From: Oscillospiraceae bacterium
GTDB lineage: Bacteria > Bacillota > Clostridia > UBA1381
NCBI GenBank assembly: GCA_022508725.1
Contig: JAFLUR010000020.1
Location: 1-14,285 of the forward strand
Direction: 5' to 3'
Length of the DNA stretch: 14,285 nt
In this document: piece after piece, positions 1 through 6,565 of the stretch
Numbering within the stretch: position 1 is the stretch's first letter
Layout of the letters: each line of letters begins with the position of its first letter
Notes under the pieces: generated by a model
What the model was told of the DNA's origin: nothing
Databases searched by the model: none
Seen by the model: the letters and a program-made list of their open reading frames with translations, nothing else
Program-made: the position numbers and the translations under genes

Positions 1-1
1 G

Positions 2-49
2 GCAAAAACCGGACCCGCCATTATTGTTCGCCGGGAGGAAAAGACATGA
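2..49 (+). CDS. 3' end of an unidentified upstream gene (partial)
   Basis: Frame 2 is open from the window edge to a TGA at 47-49, ending in residues that read IIVRREEKT. That TGA overlaps the ATG of the next gene in an ATGA arrangement, typical of translationally coupled bacterial genes. In many Bacillota comEC lies directly upstream of holA, so this could be the ComEC C-terminus, but 15 residues are too few to recognise. Frames 1 and 3 are also open here, so the reading frame itself is inferred from the overlap. Confidence 0.35.
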   Translation, partial: AKTGPAIIVRREEKT

Positions 50-1062
50 AAAAAGACAGCCGCAATATTATAAAACAGCAGATTGCCGATAAAAATATGA
101 GTCATATATATCTGCTTTTCGGAGAAGAGGATTTTCTGAAGGACGAGTACGCCGCGCGTATAAAAAAGGCGGTATACGGCGGAGATTTTCCGGAATTCAA
201 TTCCATCGTCCTTCCGGAAAATGCCGGCATTGCGGAAACGGACAGCGCCTTTGAGACCTGTCCGATGATGTCCGACACAAAATTCATACTTATAAAGGAC
301 AGCGGCATTTTTTCAGCCCCAAAGCTCCCCGATGAGATACGGGAATTCTGGAAAAAACGTCTTGCCGATGTGCCCGAGTATACCTATGCGGTGTTTGTCG
401 AGAGAAATGCGGATAAACGCGGGACTCTTTACAAGACGGTAAGCAAAAATCACACCGCAGCCGAATTTCCGCGTATGAATTCCGGCGAGCTTACCGCATG
501 GACGGAAAGAAAGATGCTTACTAACAAGCGCATGATAAAAAAAGAGGACGCGTTATATATATGCGCGCTGTGTTCAAACAATCTTATGCTCATAAATTCG
601 GAATGTGACAAGCTTATAAGCTATACATCCGAAACCGTGTCGCGCGGCGACATTGACAGAGTCGTTTCAAAATCGCCGGAAATACGGATCTTTGACATAA
701 CAGACGGTATTATCGAAGGCGATCCCAAAAAAGTGCTTCAAACGCTTGACGATCTGAACACACAGAACACCTCCGCGCTTCAGATACTGTATATCCTCTC
801 CGGCACATTCGATAAAATGCTGCAATGCAGGCTTATGCTTGAAGACGCGTATTCCGTCGGCGAAACAGCCGCCGCGCTGTCTCTTCCGGAATTTATCGCA
901 AAAAAATACATCTCCGGAGCGAAACGGTTCGACACGGATTTTCTTGAGAGCATGATCATCCGCACCGCGGAAACCGACCTAAGCATAAAGCAGGGGCGCA
1001 TGAGCGACCGCGCCGCCCTTGACCGGTATGTTATCGAGGGACTCCGCAGCTTTAAAAAATGA
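46..1062 (+). CDS. holA: DNA polymerase III subunit delta (HolA)
   Basis: The 338-residue product fits the delta subunit of the clamp-loader complex, which opens the beta sliding clamp so it can be loaded on primed DNA. Length is typical for the family (about 330-345). The N-terminus carries the degenerate nucleotide-binding region YLLFGEEDFLKDEY (about residues 22-35), characteristic of HolA: it has the AAA+ fold but no functional Walker A lysine. The middle (about 140-215) matches the lid region and the last 120 residues the helical collar domain, including the ILYILSGTFDKML segment. The start ATG at 46 follows GGGAGGAAAAGAC, a strong ribosome binding site. The gene overlaps the preceding frame by 4 nt and is followed by a terminator, so it is the last gene of its transcript. 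Family assignment is by recognition of these segments. Confidence 0.9.
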   Translation: MKKDSRNIIKQQIADKNMSHIYLLFGEEDFLKDEYAARIKKAVYGGDFPEFNSIVLPENAGIAETDSAFETCPMMSDTKFILIKDSGIFSAPKLPDEIREFWKKRLADVPEYTYAVFVERNADKRGTLYKTVSKNHTAAEFPRMNSGELTAWTERKMLTNKRMIKKEDALYICALCSNNLMLINSECDKLISYTSETVSRGDIDRVVSKSPEIRIFDITDGIIEGDPKKVLQTLDDLNTQNTSALQILYILSGTFDKMLQCRLMLEDAYSVGETAAALSLPEFIAKKYISGAKRFDTDFLESMIIRTAETDLSIKQGRMSDRAALDRYVIEGLRSFKK

Positions 1063-1064
1063 CA

Positions 1065-1115
1065 AAAATCCCGCAGGAAAAATAACGCGAATTTATTTTC
1101 CCGGCGGGGTTTTTT
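1065..1115 (+). terminator. Intrinsic terminator after holA
   Basis: AAAATCCCGC (1065-1074) pairs with GCGGGGTTTT (1105 onward), and the inner GGAAAAATAA pairs imperfectly with TTTATTTTCC. The stem runs into a T6 tract at 1110-1115. It begins three bases after the holA stop. A second small hairpin follows (TGATTTT, 3-nt loop, AAAATCA, 1121-1137). Confidence 0.8.
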
Positions 1116-1186
1116 CATCATGATTTTGTGAAAATCACGCTTCACAAATCGTATTTTTATCCGGAATCACATCCCGGAAATTCCCA

Positions 1187-1239
1187 AAGAAAAAAAACAG
1201 TCCGTCCGCATATTTTTAAATAAAACGGACAAACTGTTT
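1187..1239 (-). terminator. Intrinsic terminator of the NlpC/P60 gene
   Basis: On the minus strand AAACAGT..GTCCG (1239-1226) pairs with CGGAC..ACTGTTT (1207-1195) and is followed by a run of T residues (A-run at 1189-1197 on the plus strand). It lies about 45 nt past the stop of the minus-strand hydrolase gene and faces the holA terminator, separating the two convergent units. Confidence 0.8.
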
Positions 1240-1283
1240 TATATAAGTTTTGTATAAATTCCTATCTTTTAAAATATTTCCCG

Positions 1284-2915
1284 TCAGACAACGCGTCTTG
1301 CGCCCGCATATCCGGAAACTCTTCCCGGAGTGTTGATCGACTGATAAGATACCGTTTTGCCTGTCTGCGGTGCGTGGATCATCTGACCGCCGCCCACATA
1401 AATACCCACATGGTGTATCTGTCCGTTCTTCTGGAAGAATACCAGATCGCCCGGCTGCAAATTATCACGGCTTACCGCAACTCCGTTATGGAACTGCTCT
1501 CTCGACGAACGCGCCACGCTTATACCGTTTTTGCGGCATACATACTGTACAAGACCGGAACAGTCAAATCCGGACGGCGACGATCCGCCGTACACATATT
1601 TAACGCCCAGATATTTCTTTGCTTCTTCAACAATAGCCTGTCCCTTGGACGAACCGCTCTTGGATGAGCCGGATGATCCGGACGATGAGCTTTCCGAGCT
1701 TGACGATTTTGAAGACCCGGATGATTTCGAGCTTCCTCCGTTTGATGATTTAGCCGCCTGCTTAGGCGCCGGAGTGGGTTCGTTCGCATCCCTTATAAAC
1801 TCGCTCTTCACATATCCTATTACCGTGTTTGAATCAAACGCGATTTTTGTCCAGTTATCCTTTTTGTCAAGGATGGATACCTTTGCTCCCTCGGCTATCT
1901 GAGAAATCACGGAAGACGTTTCACTCGGTGTGCTTCTTACATTAACACCGCCGCTTACTGCGATAACGCCCTTTCCTTTAATGGTTTTTTCGGCTCTTTC
2001 GCTCTGCGCTCCCGTAACATCGGCTTTGGGAACGGCTCCCGATATGCTTACAGACTCTCCTATAACATAACCCATATCGTAATTAACGCCGTAATAAACC
2101 CTGTACCACTCGTTATCCTTTTCTATAACTATAACCTCTTCGCCGTTATCGAGCTGATCTATGACGGGGAAGTTTGTTCCCGCGCCGCTTCTTATATTAA
2201 GTGCGCCGTCCGATACGACCGCCGTACCTGTTTCGTACATAAACGCTTTCAGTCTTGCGTTCTCCGCCTCCTTCTTTGAATGAGTAATCGACACGCTTGA
2301 AACATATCCCGTATCTTTATCCTCACCGTAGCTGACCTTATACCATCCGTCAAGCTTTTCGGTAATATCGACTCTTGCCGCGCAGTCAAGCTGATCCACT
2401 ATCTCGCTGTCGGTTGACGGCGCTATTCTTACATTAAGCGAACCCTCGGACAATATCACATATCCCACATTCTCATCGATCACTTCATCCTCAACGCCCA
2501 TGACCGCAGTCTGTCCGGACGCCTGCGAATCGCCTATAATCCCCTCCGTGACCGCCGCCACAAAAGGAGCCTCGCTCTCATCGGGATTTTCCGACAAATT
2601 TACCTTTTCCGCAACATTGACAATGCTGTTGTTCCATGCCGGTGTTTCCGCCGGAAGCTCATCCGCCTTTTTCGGCTCCGCTCCCTTATTCAAATCAATA
2701 GCCTCATCACTGTTTCCGCCGTCGCTCACCTCGAGAACATCATCGGATTTCTTATTCTCCGAAAGGTTCATGTTCATCGAAACGGCACTTTTATCCCAAA
2801 CACCCGTTTTGCTTTTCTTCTCCGGAAGACCGATATCCGTGGCCTGCGCAACCGCAAGTGAACCTATCAATACCACGGCTATACTTGCCGCAACCGTATG
2901 TTTCAGATTATCCAT
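1284..2915 (-). CDS. Secreted SH3b x3 - NlpC/P60 peptidoglycan endopeptidase
   Basis: This 543-residue exported protein is a probable cell-wall DL-endopeptidase, cleaving the gamma-D-Glu bond in peptidoglycan stem peptides. Residues 1-25 form a signal peptide with an AQA signal-peptidase I motif at 23-25. An acidic, low-complexity stretch follows (about 30-148), then three bacterial SH3 domains (about 150-210, 228-290, 313-375), each with an LNVR/LNIR/VNVR motif, a W-Y/W-K pair and a final GYV. A Ser/Gly/Lys linker (about 387-424) leads to a C-terminal NlpC/P60 domain (425-543). The catalytic Cys is C452 in FDCSGLV, the His is H502 in HVGIY, and a third polar residue is H514 in MIHAP, so the active site appears complete. 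The start is supported by AGGAGG 11 nt upstream of ATG. The gene is monocistronic, with its own promoter, long leader and terminator. Such enzymes are classic WalRK targets in Bacilli, and a matching box lies upstream. Confidence 0.92.
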   Translation of the reverse strand: MDNLKHTVAASIAVVLIGSLAVAQATDIGLPEKKSKTGVWDKSAVSMNMNLSENKKSDDVLEVSDGGNSDEAIDLNKGAEPKKADELPAETPAWNNSIVNVAEKVNLSENPDESEAPFVAAVTEGIIGDSQASGQTAVMGVEDEVIDENVGYVILSEGSLNVRIAPSTDSEIVDQLDCAARVDITEKLDGWYKVSYGEDKDTGYVSSVSITHSKKEAENARLKAFMYETGTAVVSDGALNIRSGAGTNFPVIDQLDNGEEVIVIEKDNEWYRVYYGVNYDMGYVIGESVSISGAVPKADVTGAQSERAEKTIKGKGVIAVSGGVNVRSTPSETSSVISQIAEGAKVSILDKKDNWTKIAFDSNTVIGYVKSEFIRDANEPTPAPKQAAKSSNGGSSKSSGSSKSSSSESSSSGSSGSSKSGSSKGQAIVEEAKKYLGVKYVYGGSSPSGFDCSGLVQYVCRKNGISVARSSREQFHNGVAVSRDNLQPGDLVFFQKNGQIHHVGIYVGGGQMIHAPQTGKTVSYQSINTPGRVSGYAGARRVV

Positions 2916-3174
2916 AGAAATAACTACCTCCTATTAAATTACCAACCGAATTATCAAACATCTAAGTACCTCTTCGCCCTGCTTTTCGTATCCCAATCCT
3001 GTCTATCTCCGTATTATCTCTATGCTCTATCTCCCTATTATTTCCTACCTTGTTTCTCTATCTCTGCAAATCTGCGAACGAACGGATTTTGCCGTTTGTT
3101 CTTTTATTTCTCCGATAAAGTACCGAAAGTATCGGATACCGTTCAGCCCTCGCAAGGCATCTTTTATTAAAGAC
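2916..3174 (-). promoter_or_regulatory. Long 5' leader of the NlpC/P60 gene
   Basis: From the promoter at 3181-3209, transcription should start near 3174, giving about 258 nt of untranslated leader. The 5' third can form two hairpins: TCCGATA/TATCGGA (arms 3130-3136 and 3111-3117) and a 10-bp stem with one mismatch (arms 3092-3101 and 3076-3085, 6-nt loop). The remaining part is strikingly purine-rich on the RNA and contains the octamer GAGATAGA three times (plus-strand positions 3057-3064, 3026-3033, 3002-3009), with a fourth, partial copy at about 3015-3022. No known riboswitch consensus could be recognised. The ribosome binding site AGGAGG (plus 2927-2932) ends the leader. Confidence 0.55.
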
Positions 3175-3180
3175 AGCCTT

Positions 3181-3209
3181 ATTATACATTATTTTTTTCC
3201 TTTTGTCAA
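3181..3209 (-). promoter_or_regulatory. Sigma-A promoter for the NlpC/P60 gene
   Basis: On the minus strand a perfect TTGACA (3209-3204) is followed after 17 bp by a perfect TATAAT (3186-3181). The predicted start is near 3174. It is the only strong promoter seen in the minus orientation upstream of the hydrolase. Confidence 0.85.
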
Positions 3210-3245
3210 ATCGAAATGTTACAAAACATCGATTTTTTTGTAACA
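3208..3245. promoter_or_regulatory. Overlapping inverted repeats upstream of the hydrolase promoter
   Basis: A perfect 10-bp inverted repeat (TGTTACAAAA at 3217-3226 and TTTTGTAACA at 3236-3245) overlaps a second dyad in which AAATCG..ATGTT (3208-3220) mirrors AACATCGATTT (3225-3235) with two extra bases. The latter touches the -35 hexamer. The position suggests an operator rather than a transcribed hairpin, since all of it lies upstream of the predicted start. Confidence 0.45.
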
Positions 3246-3255
3246 TTTTTGTAAT
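3239..3255 (+). promoter_or_regulatory. Candidate WalR (YycF) box
   Basis: TGTAAC-ATTTT-TGTAAT exactly fits the WalR consensus TGTWAH-N5-TGTWAH established in Bacillus and Staphylococcus. It sits 30 bp upstream of the -35 hexamer of the hydrolase promoter, centred about 73 bp before the predicted start, with the repeat reading opposite to the gene. Because the region is T-rich, a chance match is possible. The link to WalR is inference from the consensus and from the target type. Confidence 0.5.
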
Positions 3256-3380
3256 ATTTCTCTGTTTTACATCCGAAAATACGCCTTTTTTTATTACCTT
3301 TATAAAAAAATTCACTAAAATATCGGTTAAAATTTATTACTTTTCAACAAATCTTATTTTTTTGCCAAAGGAATATTTTT

Positions 3381-3443
3381 ATGGCGGGGCAACCAAGGCA
3401 AAACCGCAAAGAATTTCCCGCATATCAATTATACGAATTTTAA
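3381..3443 (+). CDS. Possible 20-codon ORF in a GC-rich island
   Basis: An ATG at 3381 preceded by AAAGGA (3367-3372, 8-nt spacing) opens a 20-codon frame ending in TAA at 3441-3443. The peptide starts MAGQPRQNRK and has no hydrophobic segment. The stretch is noticeably more GC-rich than its flanks. No convincing promoter was seen in front of it, and it ends before the promoter at 3463. A chance ORF is quite possible. Confidence 0.2.
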   Translation: MAGQPRQNRKEFPAYQLYEF

Positions 3444-3462
3444 TGAAAATTATCGTAAATTA

Positions 3463-3491
3463 TTGACTTTTTCCCAAATTTATAATATAAT
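3463..3491 (+). promoter_or_regulatory. Sigma-A promoter of the zinc-ribbon/amidase operon
   Basis: TTGACT (3463-3468), 17-bp spacer, perfect TATAAT (3486-3491). The predicted start is near 3498, giving a leader of about 117 nt before the gene at 3615. An alternative TATAAT at 3481-3486 would have a 12-bp spacer and is less likely. Confidence 0.82.
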
Positions 3492-3519
3492 CTAAAGCTG
3501 TGTATTAATTGGTTTAAAA

Positions 3520-3595
3520 CCGCCGTAAGGCGGAAAGAGCAAACGGATATGCATCGAATTTAACGCCACGGCATATGTCAAAAAAACATAGCCGT
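3520..3595 (+). promoter_or_regulatory. Structured leader of the zinc-ribbon/amidase operon
   Basis: The leader holds a 5-bp hairpin with a GTAA tetraloop (CCGCC 3520-3524, GGCGG 3529-3533). It also holds a stem in which ACGGC-A-TATG (3568-3577) pairs with CATA-GCCGT (3587-3595), ending 9 nt before the AAGGAGG ribosome binding site. A competing pairing exists between ATATGC (3547-3552) and GCATAT (3571-3576), which uses the same bases as the second stem. No known riboswitch class was recognised. Confidence 0.4.
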
Positions 3596-3614
3596 AATAT
3601 TAAGGAGGATAAAA

Positions 3615-4577
3615 ATGAAATGCCAAAAATGTGGAAATGAAGTTTCCGAAAACGCACGGTTTTGCGGCAAATGCGGCGCCGATATCTCTCGTAACGCCGA
3701 GATGCCGGGTAACGGGAATATATGCACGCAATGCGGCAACAGACTGAAAAGCGACGCATCGTTTTGCGGCAAATGCGGACACCCTACGGGCGGCGCGAAC
3801 TCCGGCGGCAATGCGGTAAACCGCGTTCCGGTCGGCGGTATGGGTCCCGGCGCCAATGCGGTAAACCGCGCTCCGGCCGGCGATATGAACCCCGGCGGCA
3901 ATGCAAATTTCACTCTTTGTCCGAGGTGCGGCAAAAGGCTGAATCCTTCCGCTCAATTTTGCATCGAATGCGGAACCATTCTCAATGCGGTACCGAACCG
4001 GAGCATACCGTCCGGAAGCGTACCCGCCGGAAATATACCCGTCAAGAAAAACAACACGGGACTCATTGTTACCGTTATCATTGTTGCGGTAATTGCGGCA
4101 GCCGCTTTAACAGCCGCGATTATATTCGGGATATCTCATTTCGGGAAAAACAAGTCCGAGGATACCGACGATCCGCCGATGAAGCTCTCCGATATATCCA
4201 GAGATCATAAAGACGCCGAAATCATTAACGATAACCCCGACAACAGCGCAGCCGGCGAACCCGCCGCAGACACAGCGCCCGTTGATCCGAATATCAACAA
4301 TGATATCAACAATCCGGACTTTTTCTTCCCGAGCGACACCGTATACATAAGCGAGAGAGATCTGTTTTATCTATCCAGAGAAGACGTCGCGTTCATTAGG
4401 AACGAAATATACGCAAGACACGGATATATCTTCCAAAACGAACCCTACAAATCGTATTTTGCTCAAAAGGCATGGTATATTCCCAACCCGAATTTCAACG
4501 AGAGTATGTTTAACCCCGTTGAACGGGCGAATAAGGATTTTCTGGTGCAATATGAGAAAAAAATGGGATGGAGATAA
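3615..4577 (+). CDS. Zinc-ribbon, single-TM, YARHG-domain protein
   Basis: The 320-residue protein has three short zinc ribbons (Cys pairs 3/6 and 17/20; 37/40 and 51/54; 102/105 and 116/119), a Gly/Asn/Pro-rich spacer containing a 15-residue tandem repeat (about 66-97), one transmembrane helix (about 149-173), a charged Asp/Asn-rich linker, and a C-terminal YARHG domain (about 245-315) with the diagnostic NEIYARHGYIF at 263-273. By topology the ribbons would be cytoplasmic and the YARHG domain outside the membrane. YARHG is a domain of unknown function, thought to be extracellular and often found with zinc ribbons in Clostridia. AAGGAGG precedes the ATG by 7 nt. It is the first gene after the promoter at 3463, and the amidase two genes downstream suggests an envelope-related role. 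The exact function is unknown. Confidence 0.85.
   Translation: MKCQKCGNEVSENARFCGKCGADISRNAEMPGNGNICTQCGNRLKSDASFCGKCGHPTGGANSGGNAVNRVPVGGMGPGANAVNRAPAGDMNPGGNANFTLCPRCGKRLNPSAQFCIECGTILNAVPNRSIPSGSVPAGNIPVKKNNTGLIVTVIIVAVIAAAALTAAIIFGISHFGKNKSEDTDDPPMKLSDISRDHKDAEIINDNPDNSAAGEPAADTAPVDPNINNDINNPDFFFPSDTVYISERDLFYLSREDVAFIRNEIYARHGYIFQNEPYKSYFAQKAWYIPNPNFNESMFNPVERANKDFLVQYEKKMGWR
3810..3905 (+). repeat. 45-bp coding tandem repeat
   Basis: Two full units of 45 bp (3810-3854 and 3855-3899) and the start of a third encode NAVNR.P.G.M.PG. repeats between the second and third zinc ribbons. The units are similar but not identical, so the copy number may vary between strains. Confidence 0.8.
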
Positions 4578-4586
4578 TAAAAAATT

Positions 4587-4636
4587 CCGCCGTTGTCCGT
4601 CGCCCCGGCAAAGAAAAGCAGGACGGTCAACGGCGG
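4587..4636. terminator. Large intercistronic stem-loop, terminator-like only on the minus strand
   Basis: A 15-bp inverted repeat with one mismatch (4587-4601 and 4622-4636, 20-nt loop) lies between two co-directional genes. On the plus strand no T tract follows, so it more likely stabilises or processes the mRNA than ends it. On the minus strand it is followed by AATTTTTT, the form of an intrinsic terminator, although no minus-strand gene is present. Confidence 0.55.
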
Positions 4637-4684
4637 CGCGGCAGGCAGATTTATTAAGAAATTACAACAAAGGAGTATGTAAAA

Positions 4685-5437
4685 ATGCAGGGAATGAAAA
4701 TCGTTTGTGATAAAATCATACCCATCGTGTTGAGTGTGCTCACGATGGTATTCGTTGCCGGAAAATGGCTGAATTTGTATCAGATACCGATGATCTTCGG
4801 CGATTCGGTTCAGCATAAATATTCGCTGTTCGAGATCTCCGAATTTATCAACACAATAAATTCGTATATAAACAGCGATAATTTAAATTCTTTTTCGAAG
4901 CTGATGGCGGGCGGAGCCGCAGTCACGATAATAAGCTTGGCATTCAGTATCGTATTCATATTATTCCGCGGTCCCGAATTTATTTTGGAGATCACAACCG
5001 CCGTCCCGGTTTTCTTGTGTTTTGTATTGGTTTCCTGCTTTTGCGGAACGGTGGTATATGTAAACGAATCGTTCAACGAAGCATCGCACGGACTTGTCAA
5101 AGAATTGCTGAGGTGGACAAGCGGTCCGTTTCTGGCATTCGGAACGTCGCTTTTATTATACGGATACTTAAAAATCAAGTCGCTTTTGCGTAAATTTCAA
5201 GAGCGCGAGGAGCAGCCCCGCGGCGGTAAAAATTCGTTGCCGCAGGGTCAATGCGAATGTGTAAAATGCGGCGCAAATCTCGGTATTGACGATGCCTTCT
5301 GCAAATACTGCGGAACCCCAAAAAAGATCTATCCGATCAACGCCGCCGCAAACAACGGCGGATTCTGCGCCTCATGCGGAGCCAAGCTCCCGGTCAATTC
5401 GGTTTTCTGCGAATCCTGCGGCGCGAAAGTCAAATAA
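4685..5437 (+). CDS. Four-TM membrane protein with two C-terminal zinc ribbons
   Basis: The 250-residue protein has four hydrophobic segments (about 10-27, 70-94, 99-125, 139-158), a short basic/acidic linker, and two C-terminal zinc ribbons of the CxxC-x10-CxxC type (C192, C195, C206, C209; C228, C231, C242, C245). With an even number of helices, the ribbons should be on the same side as the N-terminus, most likely the cytoplasm. AAAGGAG lies 8 nt before the ATG. It follows the YARHG protein by 107 nt without a promoter and shares its zinc-ribbon type, suggesting that the two work together or are regulated together. No enzymatic motif was recognised, so the function is unknown. The zinc ribbons could mediate protein-protein contacts. 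Confidence 0.8.
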   Translation: MQGMKIVCDKIIPIVLSVLTMVFVAGKWLNLYQIPMIFGDSVQHKYSLFEISEFINTINSYINSDNLNSFSKLMAGGAAVTIISLAFSIVFILFRGPEFILEITTAVPVFLCFVLVSCFCGTVVYVNESFNEASHGLVKELLRWTSGPFLAFGTSLLLYGYLKIKSLLRKFQEREEQPRGGKNSLPQGQCECVKCGANLGIDDAFCKYCGTPKKIYPINAAANNGGFCASCGAKLPVNSVFCESCGAKVK

Positions 5438-5452
5438 AAAAAGTCATTTACC

Positions 5453-5483
5453 CGGTATGCGGTTTATTCGGAGCCGCAGACCG
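5453..5483 (+). other. Intercistronic stem-loop before the amidase gene
   Basis: CGGT-A-TGCGG (5453-5462) pairs with CCGCA-G-ACCG (5474-5483), 9 bp around one mismatch, with an 11-nt loop and no T tract. It lies between the second and third gene of the operon, 39 nt before the chosen amidase start. Like the stem at 4587 it may tune relative expression. Confidence 0.4.
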
Positions 5484-5522
5484 AAAATCACGGCAAAGAA
5501 ATAACGGAAAGAAGATGTGGAA

Positions 5523-6545
5523 ATGAATAAAAAAATGCAAACAATAATTTTTGCCGCCGTATTTTTTATTGTTATATGTACGGCTGTCATAGGCTTCCGG
5601 CTTTACGGAACGGCAGTATTGGGCGGAATAAAAAACGTCGTACACAATATACCCGCGATACATTCGGCCGAGCCCACCGTAACCGAGCCTCCTGTTCAAA
5701 CACAGGCGCCCGCGGAGTCCGACATCCCGGACGTTCCGGAATATACACCGGCCCCATCCCCAAAATACGATCCCCCGAAAACCGCGAGCAAAATAATAGT
5801 ATTGGATCCGGGACACGGCAAATCCTCCGGACAGATGTCGAGTGACGAGAAAAAAGCGAACGGATGGCAGTACAACGAAAGCCGCGAAAGCTGGGGAGAA
5901 TGGCGCCACTGGCGTTCCGGAAGCTTGTGGAACGACTGCAAGGGATCAAACTGCACCGGCAGAGCGCCGGCAAACGGCTCATGCTGGTATCCGATCGGTA
6001 AAAGCGATCGTGACACCGAGCCGGGCATCAATCTGGATAATACGCTTGCCGCGAAAAAATATCTTGAAGAGATGGGGTATACCGTGCGCGTGACGAGAAC
6101 GGACAATAAAACCAACCCGTCAATGACGCAAAGATTAAAGTACTGTTATTCCGATATGGACACGACGCGGGACCCCGACGCCGATTTATTCGTGTGTATA
6201 CACAGCAATGCCGGAGGCGGCAGCGGAAGCTGTTACATAGCCCTAAGCGGAGAATACGATCAGGCGGGAATAAGCGACACATATATCAAAGACGGAAACA
6301 CACTCGGAAAGTATATCAATGACGAAATCGTCAATACCACGAGCCTGTCGGCATATTCGGGCGGAAGATACGACGGCTATCCCGAACTGGTATTATTCTG
6401 CAAAAGTCCCGTGACAATCGCGTATCTTGAGATAGGTTTTTTCGATAATTCAAAGGACCTGAACATATTGCGGAACGAATCGGACCGGATAGGTATGGCG
6501 ATAGCAAAAGGGATCGATAAATACGTCGGCGATTACGGGATATAA
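5523..6545 (+). CDS. Membrane-anchored N-acetylmuramoyl-L-alanine amidase (Amidase_3)
   Basis: This is a probable zinc amidase that separates stem peptides from MurNAc in peptidoglycan. The ATG at 5523 is preferred because GGAAAGAAG ends 8 nt before it; a GTG at 5517 would have only a 2-nt spacing. Of the 340 residues, about 6-26 form an uncleaved TM anchor, followed by a Pro/Thr/Glu-rich linker to about 86. The Amidase_3 domain follows: H98 in DPGHG, E166 in TEPGINLDNTLA, H227 in FVCIHSNA as metal ligands, and E303 in AYLEIGFFDNSKD as catalytic base. The C-terminus is the usual end of the family. Between the first His and the Glu lies a long insert (about 100-160), rich in Trp and with three Cys (139, 144, 154), not found in short amidases such as CwlM-type cores. 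It is the third gene of the zinc-ribbon operon. Confidence 0.88.
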   Translation: MNKKMQTIIFAAVFFIVICTAVIGFRLYGTAVLGGIKNVVHNIPAIHSAEPTVTEPPVQTQAPAESDIPDVPEYTPAPSPKYDPPKTASKIIVLDPGHGKSSGQMSSDEKKANGWQYNESRESWGEWRHWRSGSLWNDCKGSNCTGRAPANGSCWYPIGKSDRDTEPGINLDNTLAAKKYLEEMGYTVRVTRTDNKTNPSMTQRLKYCYSDMDTTRDPDADLFVCIHSNAGGGSGSCYIALSGEYDQAGISDTYIKDGNTLGKYINDEIVNTTSLSAYSGGRYDGYPELVLFCKSPVTIAYLEIGFFDNSKDLNILRNESDRIGMAIAKGIDKYVGDYGI

Positions 6546-6565
6546 AAAGCGCAATAACCAATGAA

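Noticed and set aside
1531..1902. 123-codon plus-strand acidic frame
   Set aside because: It is opposite the Ser/Gly linker of the hydrolase; its Asp/Glu/Pro richness simply mirrors that linker.
2916..3174. c-di-AMP (ydaO) riboswitch
   Set aside because: The gene type fits, but the conserved sequence blocks of the class could not be found by eye, so only an unassigned leader is reported.
3498..3610. c-di-GMP (GEMM) riboswitch, suggested by AGCAAAC near 3537
   Set aside because: The second conserved block and the tetraloop-receptor layout are missing.
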